From Armigeres subalbatus (Eukaryota; Arthropoda; Insecta; Diptera; Culicidae), in NCBI RefSeq assembly GCF_024139115.2, contig NC_085139.1, forward strand, positions 1,984,001 to 2,048,000: a stretch of DNA of 64,000 nt, written 5' to 3'. This document shows, piece after piece, positions 55,098-64,000 of the stretch. The translations under genes were made by a program, and so were the position numbers. The first letter of the stretch is position 1. The number at the start of each line of letters is the position of its first letter. The notes below the pieces were generated by a model. The model made no database searches and was not told the origin of the DNA. It was given only the letters and a program-made list of their open reading frames with translations.

Positions 55098-56163
55098 ACT
55101 AGCTAATGATATGGAAATGCTAATATCATCTTCCAAACTTGGACGTACATGTTCATGATAGCATTAGAGGCGAAAGTATAGAAATTGATAGTTCCGTTAG
55201 GATACGGCAGGCATGAAGAATGTTTTTATAGAAGTCGATTTGAAAGCGAGCGGAGGGCAATATTTGTGATGGCACATATCGCACGACCTTCCTTCTGCCA
55301 AGCTCCCGTATGAAGGGGGAGGGAAGAATATCAGTGTGGAAGCTGATATATCGCCACTGGCAAAAGGAAGGTGGTTTGACTTGCTTATATGCCATCGCGT
55401 GCGGAAGGATTTGCTATCGACGAGTACTGTCCCCAAATTTCTAATATGACATCAGCATTTAGTCGAATAGGATTTTTTTGCACAGTTCTGTTTTCTCATT
55501 GCGTCCGTCTCGTCGCAACCAACTTGGCTGCCTCGGAGAGAACAAAGCAGAGAAAGGCACTGCTGCTGTACCGTCGACCAATAACAGCTTAATTGATGGA
55601 TGCCCCCACCAAGGGTAGTACACTAAATTAATGATTTCGTGTGTGTTACTTCTACGTGAAGTTAAACGATTTACAATGATATGGAAATGCTAATATCATC
55701 TTCCAAACTTGGACGTACATGTTCATGATAGCATTAGAGGCGAAAGTATAGAAATTGATAGTTCCGTTAGGATACGGCAGGCATGAAGAATGTTTTTATA
55801 GAAGTCGATTTGAAAGCGAGCGGAGGGCAATATTTGTGATGGCACATATCATATCAGCTTCCACACTGATATTCTTCCCTCCCCCTTCATACGGGAGCTT
55901 GGCAGAAGGAAGGTCGTGCGATATGTGCCATCACAAATATTGCCCTCCGCTCGCTTTCAAATCGACTTCTATAAAAACATTCTTCATGCCTGCCGTATCC
56001 TAACGGAACTATCAATTTCTATACTTTCGCCTCTAATGCTATCATGAACATGTACGTCCAAGTTTGGAAGATGATATTAGCATTTCCATATCATTGTAAA
56101 TCGTTTAACTTCACGTAGAAGTAACACACACGAAATCATTAATTTAGTGGACTAGCTAATGAT
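55098..56163. mobile_element. Composite foldback structure between 13-bp direct repeats
   Basis: ACTAGCTAATGAT occurs at 55098-55110 and 56151-56163 and flanks the whole block. Inside, a ~248-bp unit (55107-55354) is followed by about 320 bp of other sequence. Then comes a hairpin whose left arm (about 55619-55851) and right arm (about 55915-56150) are inverted copies. The right arm plus loop is an inverted copy of the whole first unit. In the bases I compared the copies are identical, so the structure is young. No transposase ORF; the antisense ORFs here are mirror images of one another. Confidence 0.8.
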
Positions 56164-57071
56164 TTATTTCACGCCAAATCGTATTCGGAGCTGGCAGCAC
56201 CCTTTCAGATTTCAATGAGACTTTTTGGACATGTAGACTTTGTCACAAAGAGCCACTTTGCATACTCAGTTTTTCATTAATCTGGACTATCTTTTGAAAA
56301 GGATCTTACTTTTTTTACCGATTTTTTTACCTAGTTGAAAATGTCCTACAAAAAATATTGTATAGGTGAGTTGAAAAGTGAAAAATCAGTCAAATTTTCG
56401 AATAAAAATATTTGAAAAATTTCCAAACGATTTAAAATATTTAAAGTCGTTGAAAATTAAAAGACGATTCGAAAAAAATACCCCTTTTTGATTTGGAAGA
56501 ATTTTTTTCTGGAGATAGCAAAATATGTTCCCTACCAAATATCCAAACATCGCAAGCTGGGAACTTTTAAGGAAAAAAGTTTTTCCAATAAAAACCTTTT
56601 CTCGTCCTTTCTCGTCTCCATTTCACTGAACATATATTCATCTCATCGCGGAACAAACAAATACAGCACCAATTTTTTCCCTTCTTTTTGTCAACTGCTG
56701 AAAATAATCACAAAAATGAGAAACAAATCAAATTGCCTTCGCAATAAGTAGTCGCGATAAGTACTCTGGCTAACTCATTTGTTTATTAATTTGTTTGATT
56801 TTCATACGTTCCATTTTAAATGTTGTCCAATCAGGGTAAATAGTTTTGGTTCATTTCCTGAATTGGAATTCTATTTTGCTTTTACTTTGTCATTAATTTA
56901 ATATTGTTATTAATTATGACAATATAGCTAACATCTGTAAGTCTTTCTTATAGTTGTAGTACCGTTTTGATAAAAGGACACTGCAAATTAAATATTCAAT
57001 TTAGACAACAAACAGATTTTGTTTAAAAACAAAGTTTTTGTCGCTTACACCGCTTTGCATTTGGCTTTCTT
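56164..57071. other. No supported gene
   Basis: AT-rich with an 87-codon ORF (56488-56751) of no recognisable family. Confidence 0.4.
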
Positions 57072-57150
57072 ACTGCCGTGAATCGCAAGTCAGTCCCATC
57101 TGTATATGGCATCCATATACAGATGGAATTGACTAGCGATTCACGGCAGT
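57072..57150. repeat. 79-bp hairpin element, copy 2 of 2 (well preserved)
   Basis: Ends ACTGCCGTGAATCGC and GCGATTCACGGCAGT are exact inverse copies. The loop region is catctgtatatggcatccat followed by the inverse. It is the same family as 3288-3364. Stem pairing is nearly complete over the whole length. Confidence 0.8.
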
Positions 57151-59082
57151 TTATTAATACTTTGAACAGCATTGAAAAAAAAAATTAAACAAATGTTGTG
57201 CATCCTCGTTGTGATGGACAAATGAAACTGAGCTTCCCATACGGAACAATCACATGCGCAGACGATTTAGAAATGTGATCTTAAAATAAAAAGTGACCTT
57301 CAACCAAATAAAAATTGAATGTATACTTTTTCTATTTTCCCCCAGTTACCGATTTTGTCTTTAACACTATACATACGTCAGCATCACTCCTTGCTGGCAA
57401 CCCGTATCCCGTGGTTCCCTACATCACCATAAACCAATAAAACAGAATCTATACACTCGTTCGCAAAAGGGTTACATAATTTTATTGCGCCATTTGTAAG
57501 CGAGCGAGCGTACTTTCCATTTCCTGCCGTTTTGATGTGACAAATTGCGAAAGGATTGGACTAGGTCATCGCAGACATGGCAAACAAGAGTGAGAGTAAT
57601 AAAACACTTTCGTTCAAGGACTTTGCACTGAATGCGATGGCATTGGTAAAGAGTTGTGATTTTTATTTTTGGAAATTTCAAAGAGTTGAAACGTATCCCA
57701 GCCTTGGAAATTTGAACCTTCAGCACGACCAACATTCCTAATAACTCGCTTCCTGGAACAAACAATCACCCCAAAGCAGTGTGGTCACCAGAATTTCCTA
57801 TCTTCGACGCAGTTTGTCTTCTTCGACCTATTAGAGCAAATCTCTATTCATGACAATAATGGGCGACTGAAGTCGTCTCGGTTGGTAAGAACATGGAAAA
57901 CGAAACCAAAATGTCCCGCAAATTTCCCTCGGCTCATTCGGAGCGCGCGGTGCCATCGCCTTATCTCGGCCCCTTCTCTTTGCTGTCGTCAAACAACTTT
58001 CGTAATCAGTTGGAATGCCTTTTGTTCAATTTCCATTTTCGCTCCGTCACCACGACGGCTGGTTGGTGGCTCACAGTCAGACAGAGTGCCGGTGTGTTCA
58101 TCTAGGGAAGATGATTTTTTAAGCCAAAGCGCGAATCAAGACTAGCGTAATGGGTACCAGCAAATAAGATTGAAAAACTTTCCTCCCGGTGGACCAGCGC
58201 GGGGTTAGCCATCGAATGGAAGCAATGCCCTCAACATATTTTTCCTCTTATCGAAGAGCAGGAAGTTATCTAAGGCTACAAGATTTGTAGCTGGGTTTTT
58301 TTTTGCATGCCATTAAAGAGACAAAGAGGTATGATCTTTGTGTTTTGGTTTTCGGAGAGTCAACATAATTTACCATTCCATAGAGAATTGCTTCGTAGGT
58401 ATGGGGCAGTATTTCCCTTTCGTTGGAACAGCGAAATCAAGAACCGAATCCAATCTATTTTCCATTTATAAAATCTATTTTGTTATTTCCAATCTATCTC
58501 TTACTCTTCACCGCCGGCATCCTCCAATGTGTGTATCGTACTCATCATCATACACTCGTACGTAGCTTGTGCAATGCATACGTGAAAGGGTTTCTCCACC
58601 TACATGCACCGATCTCCCCGAAACCCCTACGAAGAATCCCTATGGCAGGGCCCGGTTCGGTTCATCGCTAGATAAATTTTTATTCAAATTCCACTCATCT
58701 TATTCGCATCGTACAATCTCCTGTCACCGACAAGAGGAAAACAAATGTTTTGTTCTGCTTTTTAGCTTTTGCAAGAGCTGTGAACAACGTGTCCATCGGA
58801 GACGATGACGTTTGGAGCTACCGCACTTTCACTTCACTCGCTGCGCTGCCCTACTCCCGATGGATGATCAAATCTTGTACCGATCAAGCGTGACGGCTGA
58901 AGATATAGTAAGAGACAGAGAGGAGCAACACATGTGTCGCAAAGCGTGCATAGCGAATCGGAATTAACGGTGCTTCCATCGGGTATATATTTTCATAAAA
59001 AATTCCGAAATTTTTTCTACACCTACAACAACTGGTTCAGAAAAATATATTAAGCTCTTTTAGTGGAATGTATTAAACCGTC
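57151..59082. other. Long stretch without a supported gene
   Basis: 57840-58900 is less AT-rich and contains short overlapping ORFs (57882-58145, 57893-58105, 58423-58671) without domain motifs. Could hold regulatory DNA or an exon; nothing decides it. Confidence 0.4.
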
Positions 59083-59323
59083 TAAGACGAATTAAGTACT
59101 GTCCATTTAATTCCACCAGTTAATTTTCGTTATCTTTGCAGATACGTATTTCGACAACAACTGTGTGGTCGTCTTCAGTGTCTCGTACTTGACTCGACTT
59201 CGTCTAAGTCGAGTCAAGTACGAGACACTGAAGACGACCACACAGTTGTGGTCGAAATACGTATCTGCAAAGATAACGAAAATTAACTGGTGGAATTAAA
59301 TGGACAGTACTTAATTCGTCTTA
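59083..59323. mobile_element. 241-bp hairpin MITE
   Basis: Starts TAAGACGAATTAAGTACTGT and ends with the exact inverse ...ACTTAATTCGTCTTA. The arms of about 115 bp stay nearly perfectly complementary up to a ~9-base loop (ttcgtctaa). TA at both outer ends would be the target duplication of an mTA-type element. A half copy at 51910-52022 and a degenerate copy at 7018-7146 belong to the same family. Confidence 0.9.
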
Positions 59324-59394
59324 AACAACTGGTTGCCATTTTTTGTTTCTATGGACGGAAATTAAACAAATTTTCAACATTTTTTTTGTTTAAT

Positions 59395-59520
59395 ATCTTG
59401 CCTGTGCATATGCAATGCATAGCGCATGTTTCGAAATGGACAAATTCATCCACGTGTCTTGGAGGGACTGGAACCCTCAACCTCCTACTCTCTAGATAAG
59501 CGTGATAACCCCTACACAAT
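59395..59520 (-). mobile_element. tRNA-derived SINE fragment
   Basis: On the minus strand it reads gtgtaggggttatcacgctt (A-box region), tctagagag-type anticodon loop and gagggttccagtccctccaa (B box), then a short body acacgtggatgaatttgtcc. The tRNA-like fold is better preserved than in the other SINEs, but the continuation into a SINE body argues against a tRNA gene. Confidence 0.55.
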
Positions 59521-59639
59521 TTAAATTTTCAACAGTTTCTCATTGAAGTGTATTGTTCACATCCTGTGAATGGCTTAGTTGTGTGGTTTGTTGCGCACAA
59601 GATGGAAGTGAGTCATGCTTTAGAAAAAATGCTGAAAAT

Positions 59640-60415
59640 CTGTAACTCAACTTTAGATCACAAGCGCGGAGCAGGAAGGAACCGGGAGCAGCATGTAGGA
59701 AGACGGAGGGAAAGGTTAGAAATAATTTCACAAGATATATCAACATATCAACACGTTGTTACGTCCCGAAGGTGTGTAGACTGTTGCCAAGACCCATGCT
59801 AGGAAGCTCTTTTCGGAGCTGTTGACCAAATACGAAACATACGCCAAAGCTGACCTCCAACAAACATCAAGGCAGGAATTTTACACCGGGAAAGATAAAT
59901 TCCAAGTAGATGATCGTATCAAAAAGAAGACAATGTCAAAATTCCTCGATTGGCCGACCATTTTCACCAGTGGAAAGTGAAGCGAATTTTTCGTCACAAC
60001 AAGCACCATCTGTAGTATTTAATTAGATTAGCCATTTAAGTTATAATATGCAGAAAGAAACTCATCTTGGTTGACAATGCTTATTATAACTAAATTGGCT
60101 AATCTCCTTTAATTACCACAACATCAATTGTGAAATTCATAAGACTGACACAATAAAAAACCTCTAATTTGGCCGGATTTAGCTTTATGCCGTTATTCTA
60201 AAAGCATGCTGAAACAGTATTGGACTAATTCGATGCATTTGGCCCTGATGAAGCGGGAGCTCAGGAAGACCAATGAAGGAGTCAAGGACGACTCTAGGAT
60301 GCAAGTAACATGCATAGGAAGAGGTTGATAAATAAGAATCAGATACGACTGTACAAGCTCTTAAATGGAAGTTGCGAAGCGAAAGTGTCGAGAATTTTAT
60401 CTAACAACCTGCAAC
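59640..60415 (+). pseudogene. ITmD37E (DD37E Tc1/mariner) transposase relic
   Basis: Frames in sequence give TLDHKRGAGRNREQHVGR (linker after the first helix-turn-helix), then at 59790-60000 ARKLFSELLTKYETYAKADL, QQTSRQEFYTGKDKF and SKFLDWPTIFTSGK. The family has an MDDETYVKAD block here; the residues with the first catalytic Asp are deleted, leaving KYETYAKAD. After a nested hairpin element the frame resumes at 60121 with INCEIHK, then WPDLALCRYSK-type sequence (second Asp present) at about 60157. It jumps to LALMKRELRKTNEGVKDDSR and a KRKCREFY-type C-terminus near 60370. The block with the catalytic Glu (ELRPIE region) is missing. This is a dead DNA transposon fragment; no terminal repeats were found. 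Confidence 0.75.
60011..60120. mobile_element. ~110-bp MITE nested in the transposase relic
   Basis: The inverted ends are TGTAGTATTTAATTAG with gattagccatttaagttataat (left), and attataactaaattggctaatc with CTTTAATTACCACA (right). Removing it joins ...agcaccatc to aattgtgaaattc (S-T-I-N-C-E-I) in the transposase frame. Flanks ccatc and acatc look like a mutated 5-bp duplication. Confidence 0.75.
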
Positions 60416-61535
60416 AATTGATACATTTATGGTTATTAAAGTGGGACGTCATGGTCATTTTTTTAAATCAATGGTTTTTCGAAATCATTCTGGGTCCCAA
60501 ACAACTGTGCAGAATTTGGACCCGATTGGTTGCTTCCTCGCTTTCCGCATCGCGTTTGAAGTTTGCATGGAAATTAGTATGGAGAAACCTAGAAACCTTG
60601 ATCTCACTTTATTGGATGAAGTTCGTGTTTTTTCATACAACTGCGCCCCACTCTAATGGTTATACGCTCTGCAATTTTAGTTTTCATCCGATAAATAAAT
60701 GGAAAGTTAAAGTAGAGTAACGTTGTTGCAATAATTTCGTGTTCGCCCTTTAGAAAGACATAAGTTACAGTGTCATGAAGAAAGAGTACCGTCGTCGGGG
60801 GTGACTATGGGTCTGGGGGTGAGAATGGCTAGCACCCTGACCGACTGTCTGGAGGTCGGATAGCAAAATCGTTCAAAAAAGTCTCTTATAATATAGTTTT
60901 CTTGTCCCCAGATACATTAAATCTATTTCGCAAGTATGATATGTAATTGAAACAGTGACCTCTATTTGACCCATTTTCACCCCCGAGAACTGTAAATTAT
61001 TCACATGCATTTGCGTTTATATTAACTACTAGTCGACTCGGCAGACGTTGTCCTGCGAAAATGTTGTGCGTTGTTAACTGCCCATGCAAAATTTCCATAC
61101 GAATCTTTATTTTAGTTTTCACGATTTATCCAACTTTACTAACGATTTTCAACTGAGGAAATATCATATAAACTCGTCGGAAACTATTTTGAATGTAACT
61201 GCTGAAGGAATGACGCAAATCCATACAGCCGTTTTCGAGTTATGCGGATACGAACACAGACCATTTCATTTTTATTATATAGAGAAGATATAGACTAGCG
61301 AAAGAAACCCAGCTTTGCCCGGGTGTTGCAAATGTCACAATGAACTATTTGCAGCACCGCACTCTAGATCAATTTCCGTTCGTTTGTTTTGTTTTCCTCA
61401 ATAGCTGACCCAAAATTGTATTCTAATGATTTTTTACATTTCCTTGTTAAATTCACCAACTTTTTGTTTATATCTAGCGGACCCCAAAACGAATCGAATA
61501 GGGAAAAAATCTTGCAAATCGGTCAACCAGAAGTT
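60416..61535. other. No supported gene
   Basis: ORFs at 60310-60720 and 60429-60656 overlap the end of the transposase relic and are not supported. 60770-61000 repeats the motif gggg(t)gagaatgg and may be another MITE end, unresolved. Confidence 0.35.
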
Positions 61536-63060
61536 CCTACAGGAATTCCTCCGGAGGTTCCTCCGGAAGTTCCTCCGGGAATTCCTTCTGATGGAACTTT
61601 CGAAGGAATTCTTGAAGGAACTTCCGAAGGAATTCCTGGAGGAACTTCCAAAGTAATTCCTAGTGGAACTTCCGAAGGAATTCCTGGAGAAACTTCCGAA
61701 GGAATTCCTGGAGGAACTTCCGAAGGAATTCCTGGAGGAACTTCCGAAGGAATTCCTGGAGGAACTTCCGAAGGAATTCCTGGAGGAACTTCCGAAGGAA
61801 TTCCTGGAGGAACTTCCGAAGGAATTCCTGGAGGAACTTCCGAAGGAATTCCTGGAGGAACTTCCGAAGGAATTCCTGGAGGAACATCCGAAGGAATTCC
61901 TGAAGGAACTTCCGAATGAATTCCTGGAGGAACTTTCGAAGGAATTCCTGGAGGAGCTCCCGAAGGAATTCCTGGAGGAGCTTCCGAAGGACTTCCTGGA
62001 GGAACTTCCGAAGGACTTCCTGGAGGAACTTCCGAAGGAATTCCTGGAGGAACTTCCGAAGGAATTCCTGGAGGAACTTCCGAAGGAATTCCTGGAGGAA
62101 CTTCCGAAGGAATTCCTGGAGGAACTTCCGAAGGAATTCCTGGAGGAACTTCCGAAGGAATTCCTGGAGGAACTTCCGAAGGAATTCCTGGAGGAACTTC
62201 CGAAGGAATTCCTGGAGGAACTTCCGAAGGAATTCCTGGAGGAACTTCCGAAGGAATTCCTGGAGGAACTTCCGAAGGAATTCCTGGAGGAACTTTCGAA
62301 GGAATTCCTGGAGAAACTTCTGAAGGAATTTCTTGGAGGAACTTCCGGTGGAAGGAATTCCTGGAGGAACTTCCGAAGGAATTCCTGGAGGAACTTCCGA
62401 AGGAATTCCTGGAGGAACTTCCGAAGGGATTCCTGGAGGAACTTACGGAGGAATTTGTGGAGGAACTTCCGAAGGGATTCCTGGAGGAACTTACGGAGGA
62501 ATTTGTGGAGGAACTTCCGGAGGAATTCCTGGAGGAACTTCTAAAGGAATTCCTGGAGGAACTTCTGAAGGAATTCCTGGAGGAACTTCTGAAGGAATTC
62601 CTGGAGGAACTTCTGAAGGAATTCCTGGAGGAACTTCTGGAAGAATTCCTGGAGGAACTTCTGGAAGGATTCCTGGAGGAACTCCCGGAGGAATTCCTGG
62701 AGGAACTCCCGGAGGAATTCCTGGAAGAACTTCCGGAGGAATTCCTGGAGGAACTTCCGGAGGAATTCCTGGAGGATCTTCCGGAAGAATTCCTGGAGGA
62801 ACTTTCGGAGGAATTCCTGGAGGAACTTCCGGAGGAATTCCTGGAGGAACTTTCGTAGCAATTCCTGGAGAAACTTCCGGAGGAACTTCCGAAGGAATTA
62901 CTGGAGGAACTTCCGGAGGAATTCCTGGAGGAACTTCCGGAGGAATTCCTGAAGGAACTTTAGGAGGAATTCCTGGAGGAACTTCTGGTGGAATTCCTGG
63001 AGGAACTTCTGAAGGAATTCCTGGAGTATTTCCCGGAGGAATACCTAGAGGGATTTCCGT
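61536..63060 (+). repeat. 24-bp tandem array (about 60 units)
   Basis: The unit is GGAATTCCTGGAGGAACTTCCGAA with few changes. Sub-blocks differ: 61620-62330 nearly uniform with cttccgaag, 62330-62530 mixed with cttacggag and ggaatttgtggag, 62530-63050 with cttctgaag and cttccggag. Each unit is a chain of TTCC/GGAA half-palindromes. Because 24 is a multiple of 3 and the unit lacks stops in several frames, long ORFs appear in all three plus frames (for example GTSEGIPG repeats) and on the minus strand. This is the recent, homogenised array; decayed relatives may lie at 17.3, 37.2, 40.0 and 41.8 kb. Confidence 0.95.
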
Positions 63061-63715
63061 AGGAATGTGTCTTGTTCGTATTATTTGTTTTATTTTGCTT
63101 ATTTGTTTTATTTGTCTTATTTGTCTTATTTATTTTCAATTGTTTATCTTATCTCATTCCTATATTTGATTTCAATTTATATATTTGGTATCCTCGTGTT
63201 CACAAATAGGAATACGCTTTTTTCTAGTGTCACGCTAGATACAAAGTTGACGGACTTTCTACCGCTCTCATCGCTCCTTTCCTGCCGTGCGCCACAAGAA
63301 AATATGCTGTTGGCTGCTCTCCCGAAATGGTAACTTTTGTATGGAATTAAAAAAACTTGGTTGAAGTAAAAAGAGCTTCCTGCAAAATTTATTGCGGTGA
63401 CATATACTTTTTATTACATCAAAATGATCGTTGGAAAAATTCAAAACTTTTGTCAGTTGGGTTTTGCGAAATTCGGTTCCTTTGTGCCTCAAATCATCGG
63501 AGAGAGGTACTGAGAAGCGAAAATTTCAGTTGTACAATAGTTCAGTATTTAGAGCTTAATTCAAATTTGGGAAATAGTAGGTTCATGAAATTTTGTAGGA
63601 ACATTCTTTGATAAATTTCAAAGAGATTGTCAGTTGGGATAAGCGAAAATCGTATCCAATTCCGAGTTATAGACATTTTAGTACGAAAATAACTTTCTAC
63701 CGCTAAAGAGCTTCC
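63061..63715. other. Spacer with a tttatttgtctta low-complexity run
   Basis: 63070-63140 is (TTATTTGTC)n-like. The remainder has short ORFs without motifs. Confidence 0.4.
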
Positions 63716-64000
63716 CTCAGACCTTAAGCATCTGGGCGTGATGATCACGATAAGCTCAATTTTACGAGCCACGTCGATTATGCATGTCAGCGGGCTTCCT
63801 TGGCGATAAAATCTTTATCACGAATGATATCTAACAGATCGGCGGTGCATAGTCAAGTACGTAGCATTGTCTATCATCCGCTATGGCGTACCGGCATGTG
63901 CCGTAGCACTAAAGGGCGAGTACAATGTAAAGAAACTGATCGGAGTTCACCAGCTGATGTGCCTACGTGTCGCGAGCGCATATCGCACCATATCATATGA
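63716..64000 (+). pseudogene. R1-type LINE fragment, cut by the window edge
   Basis: Frames read LKHLGVMI then NFTSHVDYACQRASLAIKSL, followed by SIIRYGVPAW and, in a third frame, LMCLRVASAYRTISYE. This is the segment following the RT in R1-clade non-LTR elements (family knowledge: KYLGV...HV.Y...KA...L.RIMPN, then S.LRYG.P.W and the RVASAYRT block). At least two frame changes are present. It continues beyond the window. Confidence 0.75.

Noticed and set aside
55153..56003. Paired ORFs of about 80 codons on opposite strands
   Set aside because: They are the same sequence read from inverted copies of the foldback unit.
59395..59520. Functional tRNA gene on the minus strand
   Set aside because: The A and B boxes are good but the sequence continues into a SINE-like body and I could not close an acceptor stem.
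61536..63060. Heat-shock elements in the 24-bp array
   Set aside because: GAA and TTC half-sites are spaced by one base, not by the two of the canonical nGAAnnTTCn arrangement.
61389..63169. Long ORFs through the 24-bp array (e.g. 176, 293 and 278 codons) as a repetitive secreted protein
   Set aside because: All three plus frames and a minus frame are open because the repeat unit lacks stops; the frame is not kept from one end to the other, there is no signal peptide and the start context is unconvincing.
1..64000. Endogenous viral element
   Set aside because: No polymerase, nucleoprotein or glycoprotein motif of RNA viruses was recognised in the ORFs of either strand; all reverse transcriptase hits fit BEL/Pao or non-LTR elements.

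Overview
This is a eukaryotic, AT-rich, gene-poor stretch built almost entirely from transposable elements, inverted-repeat (MITE/foldback) elements and decayed satellites. The combination suggests a large-genome culicine mosquito, most likely Aedes. The clues are Feilai-like tRNA-derived SINE fragments, an ITmD37E-type (DD37E) Tc1/mariner relic, BEL/Pao and Jockey-clade elements, and many palindromic MITEs with TA or TTAA target duplications. The genus is an inference. No complete host protein-coding gene, rRNA, functional tRNA or CRISPR array can be supported, and no viral coding sequence was recognised.

Layout. 0-16 kb: unique AT-rich DNA interrupted by inverted-repeat elements. These are a 234-bp MITE with perfect 26-bp termini, a 1.57-kb piggyBac-like element flanked by TTAA, a 1.85-kb near-palindrome with a tRNA-like segment in each arm, a hAT-like fragment (13.2-13.6 kb), a TA-flanked MITE (13.6-14.1 kb) and a hairpin element at 15.1-15.4 kb. 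16.9-18.9 kb: decayed minisatellites. 23.0-28.6 kb: tRNA-related SINEs around a broken BEL/Pao pol (protease tail, RT, RNase H, integrase, DUF5641-like tail). 30.1-36.3 kb: a second BEL/Pao relic split by a 4.57-kb Jockey-clade retrotransposon, still flanked by a 14-bp target duplication and carrying a poly(A) tail. 36.5-42.5 kb: GCC-rich dispersed repeats, a SINE and decayed tandem repeats.

42.5-48 kb is mostly unclassified sequence. At 48.2-51.1 kb a ~100-115-bp satellite is split by a 5'-truncated non-LTR retrotransposon, which is itself split by a 1,091-bp solo LTR with an AACC target duplication. 51-56.2 kb holds a second fragment of the same LINE family, nested TA-MITEs and a composite foldback structure flanked by 13-bp direct repeats. 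59-60.4 kb holds a 241-bp perfect-type hairpin element and a DD37E transposase relic with its own nested hairpin element. 61.5-63.06 kb is a young 24-bp tandem array with no stops in several frames. The last 300 bp are an R1-type LINE fragment running off the window.

The genes do not act together as a pathway. What the window offers is a readable insertion history: several empty sites can be inferred to the base, which orders the insertions relative to one another.
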